64,000 nucleotides of DNA from Flavobacterium anhuiense (GTDB lineage Bacteria > Bacteroidota > Bacteroidia > Flavobacteriales > Flavobacteriaceae), in contig NZ_FMVC01000002.1 of the NCBI RefSeq assembly GCF_900101855.1, forward strand, positions 99,318-163,317, given 5' to 3'. Below the pieces are notes generated by a model. The model saw only the letters and a program-made list of their open reading frames with translations. It ran no database searches and was not told where the DNA came from. Below are positions 62,668-64,000 of the stretch, one piece after another (the stretch's first letter is position 1; each line of letters opens with the position of its first letter). The position numbers and the translations under genes are program-made.

Positions 62668-63306
62668 TTAAGATTCTAAGTTTTCTTTCTTTGTCTTTAA
62701 ATCTACTGGAACTTTTTTTTCTTCTTCAAACAATAATTTAATGTTTTCGTAAGAATTTTTAAGTGCTTCCTTAATTTGTTCTGGGTTTAACCACGCTACT
62801 TTTTCTATTCCTTCTTCTAATTGTCCGTGTGGTGTTCCGTCAAAATCAGAAAACATTTCGAACCAATGCGTGATTTTAAGTTTGTATTTTCCGTTGCGTT
62901 TAAAGATATGATAGGTTTTTTGAAGTTTATTCGTAATACGAAGCTGGTTTACTCCTGTCTCCTCCTCTACCTCACGCATAGCCGTCGCTTCAATGTCTTC
63001 CCCTTTCTCGATGCCGCCTTTTGGCAGATCCCATTTTCCGTTTCTAAAGATAAATAAGACTTCGCCTTTCTTGTTGTAGACAAAGCCTCCGCCTGCCTTA
63101 TTTACCGGAATTTTGGCTTTTAGGGTTTTCATCATCTCACTTTCGTCGGGATGATATAGAATCGCTTTTTGAATTTTATTTTGAAAAATTTTTATAATAA
63201 GCTGTTCGATATCAATACTCTCCAACAAGAACAATTGGAAATCTGTTTCCTTCGAGATTTCATTTGTCAAAAAAAGTGGTTTGTCGTTTACAAAAACTTT
63301 ATACAT
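62668..63306 (-). CDS. Nudix hydrolase
   Basis: 212 residues. A complete Nudix box at 97-119: G97-x5-E103-x7-REVEEETGV. The N-terminal 65 residues (VFVNDKPLFLTNEISKETDF) form an extra part typical of Bacteroidota members. It hydrolyses a nucleoside diphosphate linked to X; the substrate cannot be told. Its start codon is 7 bases from the divergent pyrE start, so each promoter lies in the other gene. Confidence 0.92.
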   Translation of the reverse strand: MYKVFVNDKPLFLTNEISKETDFQLFLLESIDIEQLIIKIFQNKIQKAILYHPDESEMMKTLKAKIPVNKAGGGFVYNKKGEVLFIFRNGKWDLPKGGIEKGEDIEATAMREVEEETGVNQLRITNKLQKTYHIFKRNGKYKLKITHWFEMFSDFDGTPHGQLEEGIEKVAWLNPEQIKEALKNSYENIKLLFEEEKKVPVDLKTKKENLES

Positions 63307-63309
63307 TTG
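63279..63309 (+). promoter_or_regulatory. Bacteroidota-type promoter of pyrE
   Basis: TTTG at 63280-63283, 18 bases, then TACATTTG at 63302-63309, a full match to TAnnTTTG. It overlaps the Nudix start codon. The box ends 4 bases before the pyrE ATG, so the mRNA should be leaderless or nearly so. Confidence 0.6.
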
Positions 63310-63313
63310 TACT

Positions 63314-63958
63314 ATGATTTTTAATAAAGATACTGCCGAAAAAACAGCCGAATTGCTTTTGCAAATAAATGCAATTAAATTGAATCCCGAAAATCCTTTT
63401 ACATGGGCTTCTGGTTGGAAATCTCCTATTTATTGCGATAATAGGTTAATTCTTTCATTTCCGAGCATCAGAAACTATGTTCGTGATGAGTTTGCTAAAA
63501 ACATCGAAAAACAATTTGGAAAGCCTGATGTGATTGCTGGTGTTGCTACTGGAGCCATTGGAGTTGGAATTTTAGTTGCCGAAAGTTTGGGCCTTCCGTT
63601 CGTATATGTGCGTCCAGAGCCTAAAAAACACGGAAGACAAAACCAAGTGGAAGGTTTTTTACAAAAAGGACAAAATGTTGTGGTTGTAGAAGACTTAATC
63701 AGTACTGGAAAAAGCAGTTTACTAGCTGTTGAAGCTTTAAGAAACGAAGGCGCTAATGTTAAAGGTATGGCGGCTGTGTTTACTTATGGTTTTGGCGTTG
63801 CCGAAGAAAACTTCAAAGAGGCTAATGTTGATTTATTCACATTGAGCAACTACGAAAACCTATTAGATCTAGCAGTTCAAAAACAATATATTACAGAAGA
63901 TCAGCAATCGACTCTTCAAGAATGGAGCGTAAGCCCATCAACTTGGGGACAGGAGTAA
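63314..63958 (+). CDS. pyrE: Orotate phosphoribosyltransferase
   Basis: 214 residues from the ATG at 63314, which gives the normal length; the longer frame starts inside the Nudix gene. N-terminal NPENPFTWASGWKSPIYCD, the catalytic loop KKHGRQN and the PRPP-binding motif VVVVEDLISTGKSS at 122-135. It makes OMP from orotate and PRPP in pyrimidine synthesis. Divergent from the Nudix gene by 7 bases. Confidence 0.97.
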   Translation: MIFNKDTAEKTAELLLQINAIKLNPENPFTWASGWKSPIYCDNRLILSFPSIRNYVRDEFAKNIEKQFGKPDVIAGVATGAIGVGILVAESLGLPFVYVRPEPKKHGRQNQVEGFLQKGQNVVVVEDLISTGKSSLLAVEALRNEGANVKGMAAVFTYGFGVAEENFKEANVDLFTLSNYENLLDLAVQKQYITEDQQSTLQEWSVSPSTWGQE

Positions 63959-64000
63959 GATTTTAGATTTTAGATTTTAGATTTTAGATTTTAGATTTTA
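63958..64000. repeat. 7-base tandem repeat (GATTTTA)n
   Basis: About six copies of GATTTTA directly after the pyrE stop, running to the window edge; the full length is not visible. Confidence 0.85.

Noticed and set aside
1..64000. CRISPR arrays, rRNA and complete tRNA genes
   Set aside because: No regular repeat-spacer series, rRNA-like blocks or full cloverleafs were seen in the window.

Overview
The window looks like chromosomal DNA of a Flavobacterium or close relative (Flavobacteriaceae, Bacteroidota). The DNA is AT-rich. There are SusC/SusD and FecI/FecR genes, DUF4369-TlpA lipoproteins and an RHS gene of the Bacteroidota type. Two start regions carry a TTG...TAnnTTTG promoter, and many gene gaps hold long palindromes. 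This placement rests on gene families and motifs; no search was run.

Region 1 (1-15.5 kb) is accessory DNA. A truncated YD-repeat gene and a full RHS gene come first. The RHS gene ends in a variable tip with an HxH...SxxD pattern, and a small lipoprotein gene that may encode its immunity partner follows. Next come three IS1-type copies (one intact, two broken), three copies of a structured element of about 140-190 bp with tRNA T-arm-like cores, and a lone secreted protein. A tight four-gene operon of secreted GIGT-repeat, coiled-coil-tailed paralogs lies between two IS1 copies in the same orientation.

Region 2 (15.5-32 kb) is a regulated outer-membrane uptake locus. An ECF sigma gene is divergent from a FecR anti-sigma gene. 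SusC, SusD, two TlpA-type thioredoxins, an M16 protease, DsbD and a class V PLP enzyme follow on the minus strand. The content points to import or processing of a peptide-like or thiol-containing substrate, but the substrate is unknown. A related palindrome sits in three of the gaps.

Region 3 (32-37 kb) holds a decayed IS6-type transposase, small hypothetical genes and a GC-richer integrase module next to dnaK. The module has a tyrosine recombinase, an Xis-like HTH protein, a zinc-finger double-HTH protein and a membrane protein.

Region 4 (37-59 kb) is mostly core and housekeeping: dnaK, a CPA1 antiporter, small DUF proteins, a rhodanese sulfurtransferase, a ModF-like ATPase, an RluD-type synthase, a PASTA protein, ddl, a YetF-like protein, coaD, a PhnA-like protein, a DbpA-type helicase and an M14 peptidase. 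Several gaps hold distinct long inverted repeats.

Region 5 (59-64 kb) contains a Shedu (DUF4263) nuclease gene, a known single-gene anti-phage defence. Beside it is an unrecognised HTH plus membrane-protein pair. A DUF6882 gene follows, then a Nudix gene and pyrE whose start codons are only 7 nt apart. The most notable leads are the RHS tip, the repeated T-arm-like element with the IS1-bracketed surface operon, the redox-linked SusCD locus, and the Shedu neighbourhood.
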